Source: Candidatus Gastranaerophilales bacterium
GTDB lineage: Bacteria > Cyanobacteriota > Vampirovibrionia > Gastranaerophilales > Gastranaerophilaceae
DNA length: 64,000 nucleotides
Assembly (NCBI GenBank): GCA_944325545.1
Contig: CALVAM010000008.1
Location: 1-64,000 of the forward strand
Direction of reading: 5' to 3'
In this document: positions 8,211-15,221 of the stretch, one piece after another
Position numbering within the stretch: the stretch's first letter is position 1
How the letters are laid out: the number at the start of each line of letters is the position of its first letter
The notes under the pieces: generated by a model
Database searches by the model: none
The model's input: the letters and a program-made list of their open reading frames with translations, nothing else
What the model was told of the DNA's origin: nothing
Program-made: the position numbers and the translations under genes

Positions 8211-8948
8211 ATGAAAATATTACCATTAAATAAATTTATAACCAATAATTCTTTAAAAAATAAGACTAAAAATTTTAACTTATTTTCTCCAAAACAAATG
8301 AAATCTTTAAAAGAAAACAATGATTTTGCAGGATATTTAAAATCATTGTTTAAAGTAAATAATGGTAATAATCAAACTCTCCCTATAGTTTCAACTGCTA
8401 TAATTGCGTATATGGCTAGCACTAAAAAAATAAAACAAGAAAGAGAAATAAACAAACTTGCTGAATCTGCAGATAATAATAAGCCAAATGATACAGAATG
8501 GTATGAACAACATAGTCGTGAAGAATTAAAAAAACATGGAATTACAAGAAAAAATGAACAGGATAAGTATATAGGCTCTGATGGCAAATTAAATACTGAT
8601 GGAAATAAAAAAATTAACTTTAAAGGCTCTCCAGAAAATTCAAATAATACAACCTCTAGAATAGAAGATAATAATATGGACAGTTCTGATCATTTTGCGG
8701 ATATAGATAATTCAGATATAGACAATATTCCTGGTTTGCATGAAGATTTAACGGAACTTAATTCTGTTGGCATAGATATGTCACCAGAGCTTCAAGAGAT
8801 ATATGATGCACCTCCTATAGAATCTGCTCAAGAGCTTATCGAACAATTGCTAGGGGATTTAGCTGATAGCGTTAATATTGATTGGGATTTTGAATCTATT
8901 ATCGATACGATGTTAGATGAAATAACTGATATAGGAGATTGGCTATAA
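8211..8948 (+). CDS. Cassette 2 gene 2: variable N-part, invariant acidic C-terminus
   Basis: A 245-residue protein with a clear AGGAG ribosome-binding site. It has a basic N-terminus, the motif LPIVSTAIIAYM at about residues 60-71, a middle region loosely resembling cassette 1 (LKKHGITRKNEQDKYIGSDG), then INFKGSPEN and the invariant acidic ~95-residue tail ending DIGDWL. Its stop overlaps the ATG of a gene fragment (8948) exactly as in cassette 3. The tail's coding sequence also carries the AGGAG that serves the next start, so conservation at the DNA level may be partly translational. Unknown function. Confidence 0.6.
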   Translation: MKILPLNKFITNNSLKNKTKNFNLFSPKQMKSLKENNDFAGYLKSLFKVNNGNNQTLPIVSTAIIAYMASTKKIKQEREINKLAESADNNKPNDTEWYEQHSREELKKHGITRKNEQDKYIGSDGKLNTDGNKKINFKGSPENSNNTTSRIEDNNMDSSDHFADIDNSDIDNIPGLHEDLTELNSVGIDMSPELQEIYDAPPIESAQELIEQLLGDLADSVNIDWDFESIIDTMLDEITDIGDWL

Positions 8949-9070
8949 TGATAAAATTAACTCCTAAATTTTATAATTTAAAAAACTTTGCCAAAATACA
9001 ATCTAATAAAACACTACCTGAAGTGCGAAACATTACAATTTTTAATTTCTTGTTGCATTTGTTTCGTTAG
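8948..9070 (+). pseudogene. Chimeric remnant: 5' end of the coiled-coil gene fused to antisense metallopeptidase DNA
   Basis: The frame starts exactly like the gene at 11219 (MIKLTPKF, then NLKNFAKIQSNKTLPEV). After 25 codons it changes at TGCGAAA (9024-9030) into the reverse complement of the 5' end of the metallopeptidase gene and stops at 9070. The 40-codon product is a fusion accident rather than a functional protein. The TGCGAAA is present in both parent sequences (4301-4307 and 11295-11301), so the junction formed at a 7-base microhomology. Confidence 0.85.
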
Positions 9071-9109
9071 CCCAGCTTTAAAAGATATATTAGGAGGATT
9101 TACTTGCAT
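9024..9109 (-). pseudogene. Remnant of the metallopeptidase gene (first ~28 codons)
   Basis: Matches 4301-4386 at a constant offset of 4723 bases with only a few substitutions. It encodes the start MQVNPPNISFKAGL of the putative metallopeptidase on the minus strand and then breaks off at the junction with the coiled-coil gene fragment. It is a decayed duplicate with no metallopeptidase motif. Confidence 0.85.
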
Positions 9110-9143
9110 AATGTAATAATATATAAACAAAATAAAATTTGTT

Positions 9144-9235
9144 ATTTTGTAACATTTTATTACAAATCTATAAAAGAATATCAAATAATAATATTTTTAT
9201 GGTTTATTTATCATGTGTTCAATCAAGGTTAGGGT
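9144..9235 (+). promoter_or_regulatory. Conserved upstream region of cassette 3
   Basis: Near-identical to 4421-4512. Here the homology to cassette 1 extends further upstream, to 9024, because part of the divergent metallopeptidase gene was copied along with it. Confidence 0.6.
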
Positions 9236-10483
9236 ATGATTAATCCAATTAATATAAGTACAAATCCTATATGTTATCAAAAAACACCAGTAAATCAAAC
9301 AAGTAATCCTCAAGTTCTGCAGCAGGATAATTTTGAACTCTCTAATTATAAATCTGCTCAAGCAATTCTTGTTCGGAATAATATTTCTTTCAAGAATCTT
9401 GTAATGCCTATTGAGATTACGGATAAGTACAATAAAAAAAGCGAAGGGATGGAACATTTAGATTTACCTAATATCCATGTGTTTGAATATCCGGATACGA
9501 ATCTTCAAGTAATTATGAATGTTGATAAAAGTATCTCAACTAAAGATGATACCTTTTTAGAGCAACCACAAATTATATTCCAGATTCTTGAGAATACTCC
9601 AATAAAAAATCAAGATCTTTTAAAAAATAAATTAATTAAAGACATTATAAAAACAAAAATACAGAATAAAACAGAAATATCTATAAATGATTTTATAGTT
9701 GATGATAAAACATTTTATTCATATTGTGAAGCTTATGGAATTAATACTATAGATAATTTAAAAAATTTAAACGAGATAATGTTTAATTTAAAAATTAGTG
9801 AAAAAGATTTAGCAAATGCAAAAAATAATATTCTTTCTGTTTCCGATAAAGATAATATAAATACCGTTTCACTTAATGATTTACAAAATTATTATGATTA
9901 TTTAAAAACAAACTTTGCTGCACAGGTTTTTGTTACAGTATCAGAAGATTATTTCGAAAAAAATAATAATAAATTATTTAAAGAATTAAATAATTTAAAT
10001 GTTAAATTATGTAAAAACAACCAACAAAATATAGAGGGAATAAAAACTGATATATTAAAAATTTTTACAATGTCAATTTTAAATTCATATAAAAATTTTA
10101 ATAAAAATTTTTATGTAATTAGACATGATGATAATAAGGGAAGTGTAAATTATCGGGTATTATATAAAAATGACTTTAATGAATCTGAATATAATCATGT
10201 TATAACTGAAATTTTGCAAGAAAACATGCAAGAAATACTGAAACAAAACAAAAAGATGTATTTACTAGAAATAGAAAAAATATTATCTAGCAGTGATTAT
10301 TTGCCTATTATTAAAAACATTACATTACAAAAAATTGGAAATAATTTTATTGATTTTCAAAGAGTAGTAAATACAATAGAAGAAAAAGATATAAAAAATA
10401 ATATCACAACAAATTTTTTAAAGAGGAAACCATTAATAGGGAGGTATAAAGATTTAAGTTATGAAGGTTATAGGGGTAAGTAA
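9236..10483 (+). CDS. Cassette 3 gene 1: M16-like protein without zinc motif
   Basis: A 415-residue protein, the shortest of the three. Residues 1-90 are again nearly constant (ICYQKTPVNQTSNPQVLQQD, then NNISFKN), and the rest is unrelated to the other cassettes at sequence level. M16-like traces: LKISEKDLANAKNNIL, VSLNDLQNYYDYLKTNFAAQ and a C-terminal IEEKDIKNNITTNFLKRKPL. No HxxEH. Its end overlaps the start of the following gene by 23 bases, which suggests translational coupling. Function unknown. Confidence 0.63.
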   Translation: MINPINISTNPICYQKTPVNQTSNPQVLQQDNFELSNYKSAQAILVRNNISFKNLVMPIEITDKYNKKSEGMEHLDLPNIHVFEYPDTNLQVIMNVDKSISTKDDTFLEQPQIIFQILENTPIKNQDLLKNKLIKDIIKTKIQNKTEISINDFIVDDKTFYSYCEAYGINTIDNLKNLNEIMFNLKISEKDLANAKNNILSVSDKDNINTVSLNDLQNYYDYLKTNFAAQVFVTVSEDYFEKNNNKLFKELNNLNVKLCKNNQQNIEGIKTDILKIFTMSILNSYKNFNKNFYVIRHDDNKGSVNYRVLYKNDFNESEYNHVITEILQENMQEILKQNKKMYLLEIEKILSSSDYLPIIKNITLQKIGNNFIDFQRVVNTIEEKDIKNNITTNFLKRKPLIGRYKDLSYEGYRGK

Positions 10484-11219
10484 CTCGTTAAAATTTATAA
10501 AAACAACTGCTAAACAATTGAAAAATAACACTATCAATTTAAAAAACAAAAATCATACAGAAACATTATTACCAACTGTTTCAGTTCCAATTCTAGCTTT
10601 TGTTTTACAAAATGAAGATGAAGCAATTAAGAAAATCTTTGAAGATATTATGAATGGTAAATTTGTACCTCAAAATGTTCAAAATAATATTACACATATT
10701 CAAGAATTAGAAAAACTTAAAATTATTGATCAACAACAACCTTGGGAAAACCCTAGATATGATGATGGAAAATTAACAGATACTACATATAATGAAATAG
10801 CATCAAATATTCAAAAATCTTCTGTACTAACAGAGGCTGAAAAACAAAAACATCTTCAAAGATTAGCAGAAAATAATTATAAAACTTATAATCCTTCTTT
10901 TAAAAAAGCTCCTAATAATGAAACCTCTGGAATAGAAAATAATAATATGGACAGTTCTGATCATTTTGCAGATATAGATAATTCCGATATAGACAATATT
11001 CCTGGTTTGCATGAAGATTTAACGGAGCTTAATTCTGTTGGCATAGATATGTCTCCAGAGCTTCAAGAGATATATGATGCACCACCTATAGAATCTGCTC
11101 AAGAGCTCATCGAACAATTGCTAGGGGATTTAGCTGACAGCGTTAATATTGATTGGGATTTTGAATCTATTATCGATACGATGTTAGATGAAATAACTGA
11201 TATAGGAGATTGGCTATAA
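10461..11219 (+). CDS. Cassette 3 gene 2: variable N-part, invariant acidic C-terminus
   Basis: A 252-residue protein starting inside the end of the previous gene; GGGAGG lies 16 bases upstream of the ATG, so the exact start is uncertain. It has LPTVSVPILAFVL at about residues 34-46, a longer and more divergent middle, then PSFKKAPNN and the invariant acidic tail. The stop TAA overlaps the next ATG by one base (TAATG), and AGGAG within the last codons provides its ribosome-binding site. Unknown function. Confidence 0.6.
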   Translation: MKVIGVSNSLKFIKTTAKQLKNNTINLKNKNHTETLLPTVSVPILAFVLQNEDEAIKKIFEDIMNGKFVPQNVQNNITHIQELEKLKIIDQQQPWENPRYDDGKLTDTTYNEIASNIQKSSVLTEAEKQKHLQRLAENNYKTYNPSFKKAPNNETSGIENNNMDSSDHFADIDNSDIDNIPGLHEDLTELNSVGIDMSPELQEIYDAPPIESAQELIEQLLGDLADSVNIDWDFESIIDTMLDEITDIGDWL

Positions 11220-12781
11220 TGATAAAATTAACTCCTAAATTTAATAATTTAAAAAACTTTGCCAAAATACAATCTAATAAAACACTACCTGAAGTGCGAA
11301 AACCCATTTTATCATACTTGCCTTTAGAGTTTAAAGAGCCTGATTATAGAAACTTTAATACAGATTATAGTTTATTTGGACTCATTTCTAAATATGCAAA
11401 ATATAAGATAAAAGAAAACCTGTTAAAAAACACGTCTTATGAAGAAAAAGAGACTCAAACAACAAGTAACTATGTGACTGAAACTAAATCAGAATTAGTG
11501 ACACAAACAAGAAATCAAATTCAGGAAACTGAAAAATATAGATATGAAGATGATATGGAAGATGATGAGGATGAATATATCTATAAAGAGCCTGTTTATA
11601 AAAAAGTGTTTAAAGCTATTGCAACTGTTATAATGTTTCCCATTGAAAAATTTCAAGACTGGACATTTAATCTTAAATATAAAAAGCAACAAAAAGAACG
11701 TAGAAAATATGAAATAAATACTATGCTTGCAAACAAAGCTATGTATAACAAAGAAATAAGAAATTTTTTAGGTGAAAAGACTATGGAAAAATTGATACGT
11801 TCACAATTGTCAATAAAAAAGGTTGAAAAATTAATTAATAAAACTATCCAAATTGAGCAAATACAAAGACAAAAAGAACTAGAACAAATAAGAGAACTAA
11901 ATGAACTCAATGAATTAAGAAATAAATTTAAAAGAAGATTATATGAGTATAAAAGATTATTTGATAAAGACGACATGTTGCCAGATATGTCAGAATTTGA
12001 GAATTACACAGGTCTTAATTTAGCATCTTTACAAAAATTATATAAGACTCTTGGACAAAGAATCGAACATCAATATGGTATAAATAATTTAAAACAACTC
12101 TTTAAATTAGGAATGAGCTACTATATTCCTAATATTGGAGGTCGAGGGGGAAGTGATAATTCAAATGTTTCTTCATTACGCAAAATCTCTCCAAATTACA
12201 ATAAAAAAGGCTCTCAATATCGAGAAGAACTCATGAGGCTATGTAAACTTTATTTAAATAATTCCAAAATCATAGAACCAAAAATTGAAGAATTTAATAG
12301 TACAACAAAAAATTTCTTAGATACTGCAAAAAGCAATATAGAAAAAATTTATGAATTAAAAAAAGATCCTAAATTTAAAATAACAGAAAAAGTTCCATAT
12401 ATAGGAATCGTACCTAAAGCTGTAAGATTCGTCGATAATATAAACTTAACGAGATGTATATTAAAAGATTTTGAAGAAATAACAAAGAAATATATTCAAC
12501 AAGGTACACATATTGATATAACAGAATATGGAAAACAATTTAATAAAATTGTTAAATATGCAAAAAGTCAAAATTTATCAGAGGAAGATAAAAAATACAC
12601 AGAAGCTATTCTTAGGTTGGTACAAAAAGCAAAAACTACAAGAATGGAGACTTATACTAAAGTTTACAAAAATTTTACAGATGGTGGCAAAGCAATTAGA
12701 AACATTTGTTATAATATTCGGATTAAAGATGCCGTTGGAATGACAATGAAAACAGTAAAATTATTAAGTCTTTTGGGATAA
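11219..12781 (+). CDS. Coiled-coil protein terminating the cassette operon
   Basis: A 520-residue protein of no recognised family. The ATG at 11219 is preferred (AGGAG ten bases upstream, one-base overlap with the previous stop). The N-terminus has LPEVRKPILSYL at about residues 24-35, the same motif as the gene-2 proteins. Residues about 150-260 are highly charged and predicted helical (long Lys/Glu/Gln runs such as NKTIQIEQIQRQKELEQIRE), typical of a coiled coil, and the C-terminal third is also helical. No signal peptide or membrane span. Only a 25-codon fragment of it remains after cassette 2, so one intact copy serves the whole array. Possibly a structural partner of the cassette proteins (inference). 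Confidence 0.55.
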   Translation: MIKLTPKFNNLKNFAKIQSNKTLPEVRKPILSYLPLEFKEPDYRNFNTDYSLFGLISKYAKYKIKENLLKNTSYEEKETQTTSNYVTETKSELVTQTRNQIQETEKYRYEDDMEDDEDEYIYKEPVYKKVFKAIATVIMFPIEKFQDWTFNLKYKKQQKERRKYEINTMLANKAMYNKEIRNFLGEKTMEKLIRSQLSIKKVEKLINKTIQIEQIQRQKELEQIRELNELNELRNKFKRRLYEYKRLFDKDDMLPDMSEFENYTGLNLASLQKLYKTLGQRIEHQYGINNLKQLFKLGMSYYIPNIGGRGGSDNSNVSSLRKISPNYNKKGSQYREELMRLCKLYLNNSKIIEPKIEEFNSTTKNFLDTAKSNIEKIYELKKDPKFKITEKVPYIGIVPKAVRFVDNINLTRCILKDFEEITKKYIQQGTHIDITEYGKQFNKIVKYAKSQNLSEEDKKYTEAILRLVQKAKTTRMETYTKVYKNFTDGGKAIRNICYNIRIKDAVGMTMKTVKLLSLLG

Positions 12782-12793
12782 CCAGTTTTATTT

Positions 12794-12810
12794 AAAAAAG
12801 GACCTTTTTT
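12794..12810 (+). terminator. Terminator of the cassette operon
   Basis: AAAAAAGG/CCTTTTTT inverted repeat with a T-rich 3' arm, 13 bases after the stop of the coiled-coil gene. Confidence 0.65.
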
Positions 12811-12840
12811 ATTTACAGAAAGAGAATTTGGGGTAAATAT

Positions 12841-12960
12841 AATAATTTTTCTCTGGAATTTAATCGATAAGAATTCTCTTGCCCCCTCGAAAGCCCGCGT
12901 CGTGCTGGGATTTTTGCATTAAAAAAGAGACCTCTTTAGGCCTCTAAATTTAATTACTGG
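12841..12960. repeat. Right direct repeat bounding the accessory island
   Basis: Counterpart of 3311-3424. The block can be read as a short tail (FLWNLIDKNSLAPSKARVVL, then GFLH stop) parallel to the end of the truncated phosphatase-like gene. It is followed by the same A-run and AGAGACC-type hairpin and by CTAAATTTAATTACTGG. It then runs into a partial tmRNA 3' end. Confidence 0.65.
12921..12945 (-). terminator. ssrA: Probable tmRNA terminator
   Basis: AGAGACC...GGCCTCT hairpin at 12926-12945, followed by six T on the minus strand. It lies 13 bases beyond a partial copy of the tmRNA 3' end (12958-12972), which suggests it was originally placed right behind ssrA. Confidence 0.65.
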
Positions 12961-13119
12961 AGATGGCGGGAGGTCTTGTTCGCTCACGCTGTCTTGGATT
13001 TACTCCATGCTCGGAAAGTTTCGCTTTTTGAACCTTCAGTTCAATATCGCTCAATTTCCTCACTATCCGGACTAACTCCATTCTGTCGTGTCGTCCGTAC
13101 GTAAATCCGCTCGAACCCG
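12958..13119 (-). pseudogene. Partial copy of the tmRNA 3' end interrupted by an insert
   Basis: TGGAGATGGCGGGAG (12958-12972) and TCGAACCCG (13111-13119) together equal the first 24 bases of the true tmRNA end at 13184-13207. A 138-bp segment separates them. The copy is thus a duplicated tmRNA 3' end (acceptor and T-arm side) broken by an inserted element. Confidence 0.75.
12973..13110. repeat. 138-bp palindromic insert in the ssrA 3'-end copy
   Basis: Relative of the 94-bp inserts at 284 and 702: shared GTCTTGGATT, TCGGAAAGTT and terminal AAATCCGCT. Its ends pair as GGATTTAC/GTAAATCC and an inner CGGAC/GTCCG stem is present. The stems are kept although the bases differ from the 94-bp copies. 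An extra 18-bp GTCTTGTTCGCTCACGCT precedes the core. Confidence 0.7.
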
Positions 13120-13183
13120 AAAATAATGCTTTGCATTATTGGGGTTCTACTCCCAATACACAATTATTTAACAAATTAAAAAT

Positions 13184-13576
13184 TGGAGATGGCGGGAGTC
13201 GAACCCGCGTCCATCGTGGATAAAAACTGATATCTACGAGTGTAGTAACTTATTATCTTAGATTAATACGGAAAGTTACAAAACCTGAATCAATCCAAAG
13301 ACTTTTTGCGGAAGCCTAACCTCCAATGGTAAAACTTGATATGCATACCATCATTTGCATACTGCATCTTGCATACATTCATCACCCCTAACGGCAAGCT
13401 GGTCAGGTTAGATGGGCTGAACTGCTATAATTAAGCAGCGAGTCTTTGTGCTCTGTAATCAGCCATTGATACTACTTTATTAGCATCTAATTTATTTTGC
13501 TCGTTGATAAACGGGAACAGCGCCCGTACTCGCAATCCGGATCTACCAATCACGGCGTCAAAACCAGTACATCCCC
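13184..13576 (-). ncRNA. ssrA: tmRNA (ssrA)
   Basis: A 393-nt transfer-messenger RNA that rescues stalled ribosomes. On the minus strand the 5' end GGGGATGTACTGG pairs with the 3' end CATCTCC, and CCA is encoded. The T-arm reads GCGGGTTCGACTCCCGC. The tag frame at 13431-13484 begins with a GCT resume codon after TTAGAT and encodes ANKVVSMADYRAQRLAA then TAA. The tag starts with ANxxV and ends LAA, as in cyanobacterial tags. Partial copies of both ends lie on either side of the gene. This is one-piece, not permuted. Confidence 0.95.
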
Positions 13577-13831
13577 ATGTTCAATTGTGGGCTATAGAGA
13601 AGACGGCTCCGCTCGGAAACCTGCTTGTCTTGTTCACTCGCGTTGTACGGCAATTTCGTGTTTCGACTTCGAGTCTACAACTCTTGTCAAAAGCACTCCA
13701 GCCTACGCTCGTTCACGCTGTCTTGCTCACTCGCAAGCCAACACTGTTTCCTCGACTTCACCTCGAGGGCTTCCCCTCTCGGCTTGCCCATTGTCCTCGC
13801 CGGACGGGCGTCAAAACCAGTACATCCCCAT
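13577..13831. repeat. GC-rich insert bounded by a 24-bp repeat of the tmRNA 5' end
   Basis: Bases 13555-13578 (the start of tmRNA, GCGTCAAAACCAGTACATCC followed by CCAT) are repeated exactly at 13808-13831. The 229 bases between are much richer in G+C than the surroundings and contain variants of CTTGTTCACTCGC and CTCGTTCACGCTGTCTTG, also present in the insert at 12973, plus several small stems. Open frames here have no protein-like features. The promoter of ssrA should lie in or beyond this insert, so the insertion may have displaced or supplied it. Confidence 0.7.
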
Positions 13832-13945
13832 ATAAAAATTATTTTACCTCACCCTAACCCTCTCCTAAAAGGCGAGGGAATTAAATTGGTTAAGAAAATC
13901 TCTCAATGTGCAGTAAATACAGTATAAGTTATATTATAAGCTTTT
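13832..13945. other. Intergenic stretch with a CCCTAACCCTCTCC repeat
   Basis: Between the ssrA flank and the glycosylase gene. CCTCACCCTAACCCTCTCC...GGCGAGGG (13851-13877) is a short palindromic intergenic repeat. Nothing else recognisable. Confidence 0.4.
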
Positions 13946-14539
13946 TCAAGCTTTAATAAGATTTTTTATTTTTGTTAAATCTTTAAGCATTAAATCTCTA
14001 GGGCTTCCTTCTTCTAGTGAATGGTACCTTAAAAGATATGAAGGATGGAAAATTGGAATACATTTTCTTATTTTTCCACCTATTTCGATTTCCAAAATTT
14101 CACCTCTGATTTTTGAAATCTGAATCTTTTTATCCCAAAAAGATTTTAAAGCTGTCGCCCCGCAAAAAATAATAACTTCAGGATTTATTATTTCTATTTG
14201 TTTTAATAAATACCCTTCGCAAGCTTTTTTTTCATCATCTGATGGCACTCTATTTTTAGGCGGACGGCATTTAACGGTGTTTATTATATATAAATCATCT
14301 TTTCTTGAAATTCCAACTTTTTCCAAGAATTCGTTTAATAATTTACCAGCTCTGCCAACAAAAGGAGTTCCTGTTTTATCTTCATTCTCTCCAGGAGCTT
14401 CGCCTATTAAAATTGCTTTTGCACTGTTAGGATTACCGTCAGAAAATACCACATTTATTCTCGTTTTACCTAATTCGCAATCCATACAGTAATTACAAAT
14501 ATTTCTTAATTCCTCTAAATTTTTTTGCTTAGTATTCAT
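13946..14539 (-). CDS. Family 4 uracil-DNA glycosylase (Fe-S)
   Basis: A 197-residue DNA repair enzyme that removes uracil from DNA. Motif GEAPGENEDKTGTPFVGRAG and the closing HPSYLLR are diagnostic for the family 4 UDG/SAUGI-type fold. Cysteines at about 15, 18, 21 (CNYCMDC), with later ones in TVKCRPPKNR and KKACEGYL, fit the [4Fe-4S] cluster of this family. It starts within the end of the upstream flavin reductase-rubredoxin gene (4-base ATGA overlap), so the two are co-translated. Confidence 0.93.
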   Translation of the reverse strand: MNTKQKNLEELRNICNYCMDCELGKTRINVVFSDGNPNSAKAILIGEAPGENEDKTGTPFVGRAGKLLNEFLEKVGISRKDDLYIINTVKCRPPKNRVPSDDEKKACEGYLLKQIEIINPEVIIFCGATALKSFWDKKIQISKIRGEILEIEIGGKIRKCIPIFHPSYLLRYHSLEEGSPRDLMLKDLTKIKNLIKA

Positions 14540-15141
14540 TCTATCCTCTCAAAATCTATAGCACCGTGTTTGCATATTGGACATATAAAATCAGATGGCA
14601 AATTTTCGCCCTCATAAATATATCCGCAAATTTTACATCTCCATCCTTTTTTATTAGTTTTTTCAGGCTTTGGCTTTATATTTTTTTGATAAAAATCATA
14701 TGTTACACTTGTCTTATCCGATAGGCTTTCAGCGGCAACTAATTGAGCTATAAATAAATTATGGCTCCCTAAATCTATTTCTTGTTTTACAAATGCTGAA
14801 ATATACGCATTTGTATTACTTGTTAAATATAAAACTCCATTTGGAGAACGTTTTGTATCATTGTAATTTGCAAATTTATTTACATTAACACCTGATTGAT
14901 AACCAAAATTCTTAAAAATTTCAAAAGGTGCTGATTCGTCCAAAATTGAGAGATTAAATTTTTTAGTTCTTTGAATCATACCTGTTGTGTAATTATTTTT
15001 ATTCACTGCAATAGCTATTTGTAAAGGATCAGATGTCACTTGCATAGCTGTATTAATAATACATCCGTTATCCTTGCCCCCTTCATTTGCAGTTAAAACA
15101 TAAAGACCATAACCGATTTTAAATAAAACTTTTGTATCCAT
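14536..15141 (-). CDS. Flavin reductase-like domain fused to rubredoxin
   Basis: A 201-residue protein. Residues 1-150 are an FMN-binding flavin reductase/flavoredoxin domain (GYGLYVLTANEGGKDNGCI, then TSDPLQIAIAVNKNN). Residues about 160-201 are a rubredoxin with two Cys pairs (CKICGYIYEG ... CPICKHG) binding one iron. This is the high-molecular-weight rubredoxin architecture, which in anaerobes passes electrons from NAD(P)H to flavodiiron proteins or other oxygen/peroxide-detoxifying partners. No such partner is in the window. The gene leads a two-gene operon with the uracil-DNA glycosylase. Confidence 0.9.
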   Translation of the reverse strand: MDTKVLFKIGYGLYVLTANEGGKDNGCIINTAMQVTSDPLQIAIAVNKNNYTTGMIQRTKKFNLSILDESAPFEIFKNFGYQSGVNVNKFANYNDTKRSPNGVLYLTSNTNAYISAFVKQEIDLGSHNLFIAQLVAAESLSDKTSVTYDFYQKNIKPKPEKTNKKGWRCKICGYIYEGENLPSDFICPICKHGAIDFERIE

Positions 15142-15221
15142 AATAAAGCTCCTTATTACAATAAGGTATTATAGAAATAATAACTATGCAATAAGCAAAT
15201 TAGAGATTTTGTTAAAAATTT

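Noticed and set aside
4474..9457. Three nearly identical 86-codon minus-strand frames at the cassette starts
   Set aside because: They are antisense to the constant 5' ends of gene 1 and are identical only because the sense strand is. No ribosome-binding site.
4513..10483. Active M16 peptidases in the cassettes
   Set aside because: The HxxEH motif and the distal Glu context are absent in all three, so only a non-catalytic M16-like assignment is supported.
4421..11219. Polymorphic toxin-immunity cassette
   Set aside because: The constant N-terminus and variable remainder would fit a toxin, but no toxin domain, immunity gene or secretion signal is visible. The variable part keeps M16-like features instead.
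13497..13927. Three overlapping plus-strand frames of 100-117 codons
   Set aside because: They overlap the tmRNA and the GC-rich insert. The open frames result from G+C-rich sequence; no ribosome-binding site or protein-like pattern.
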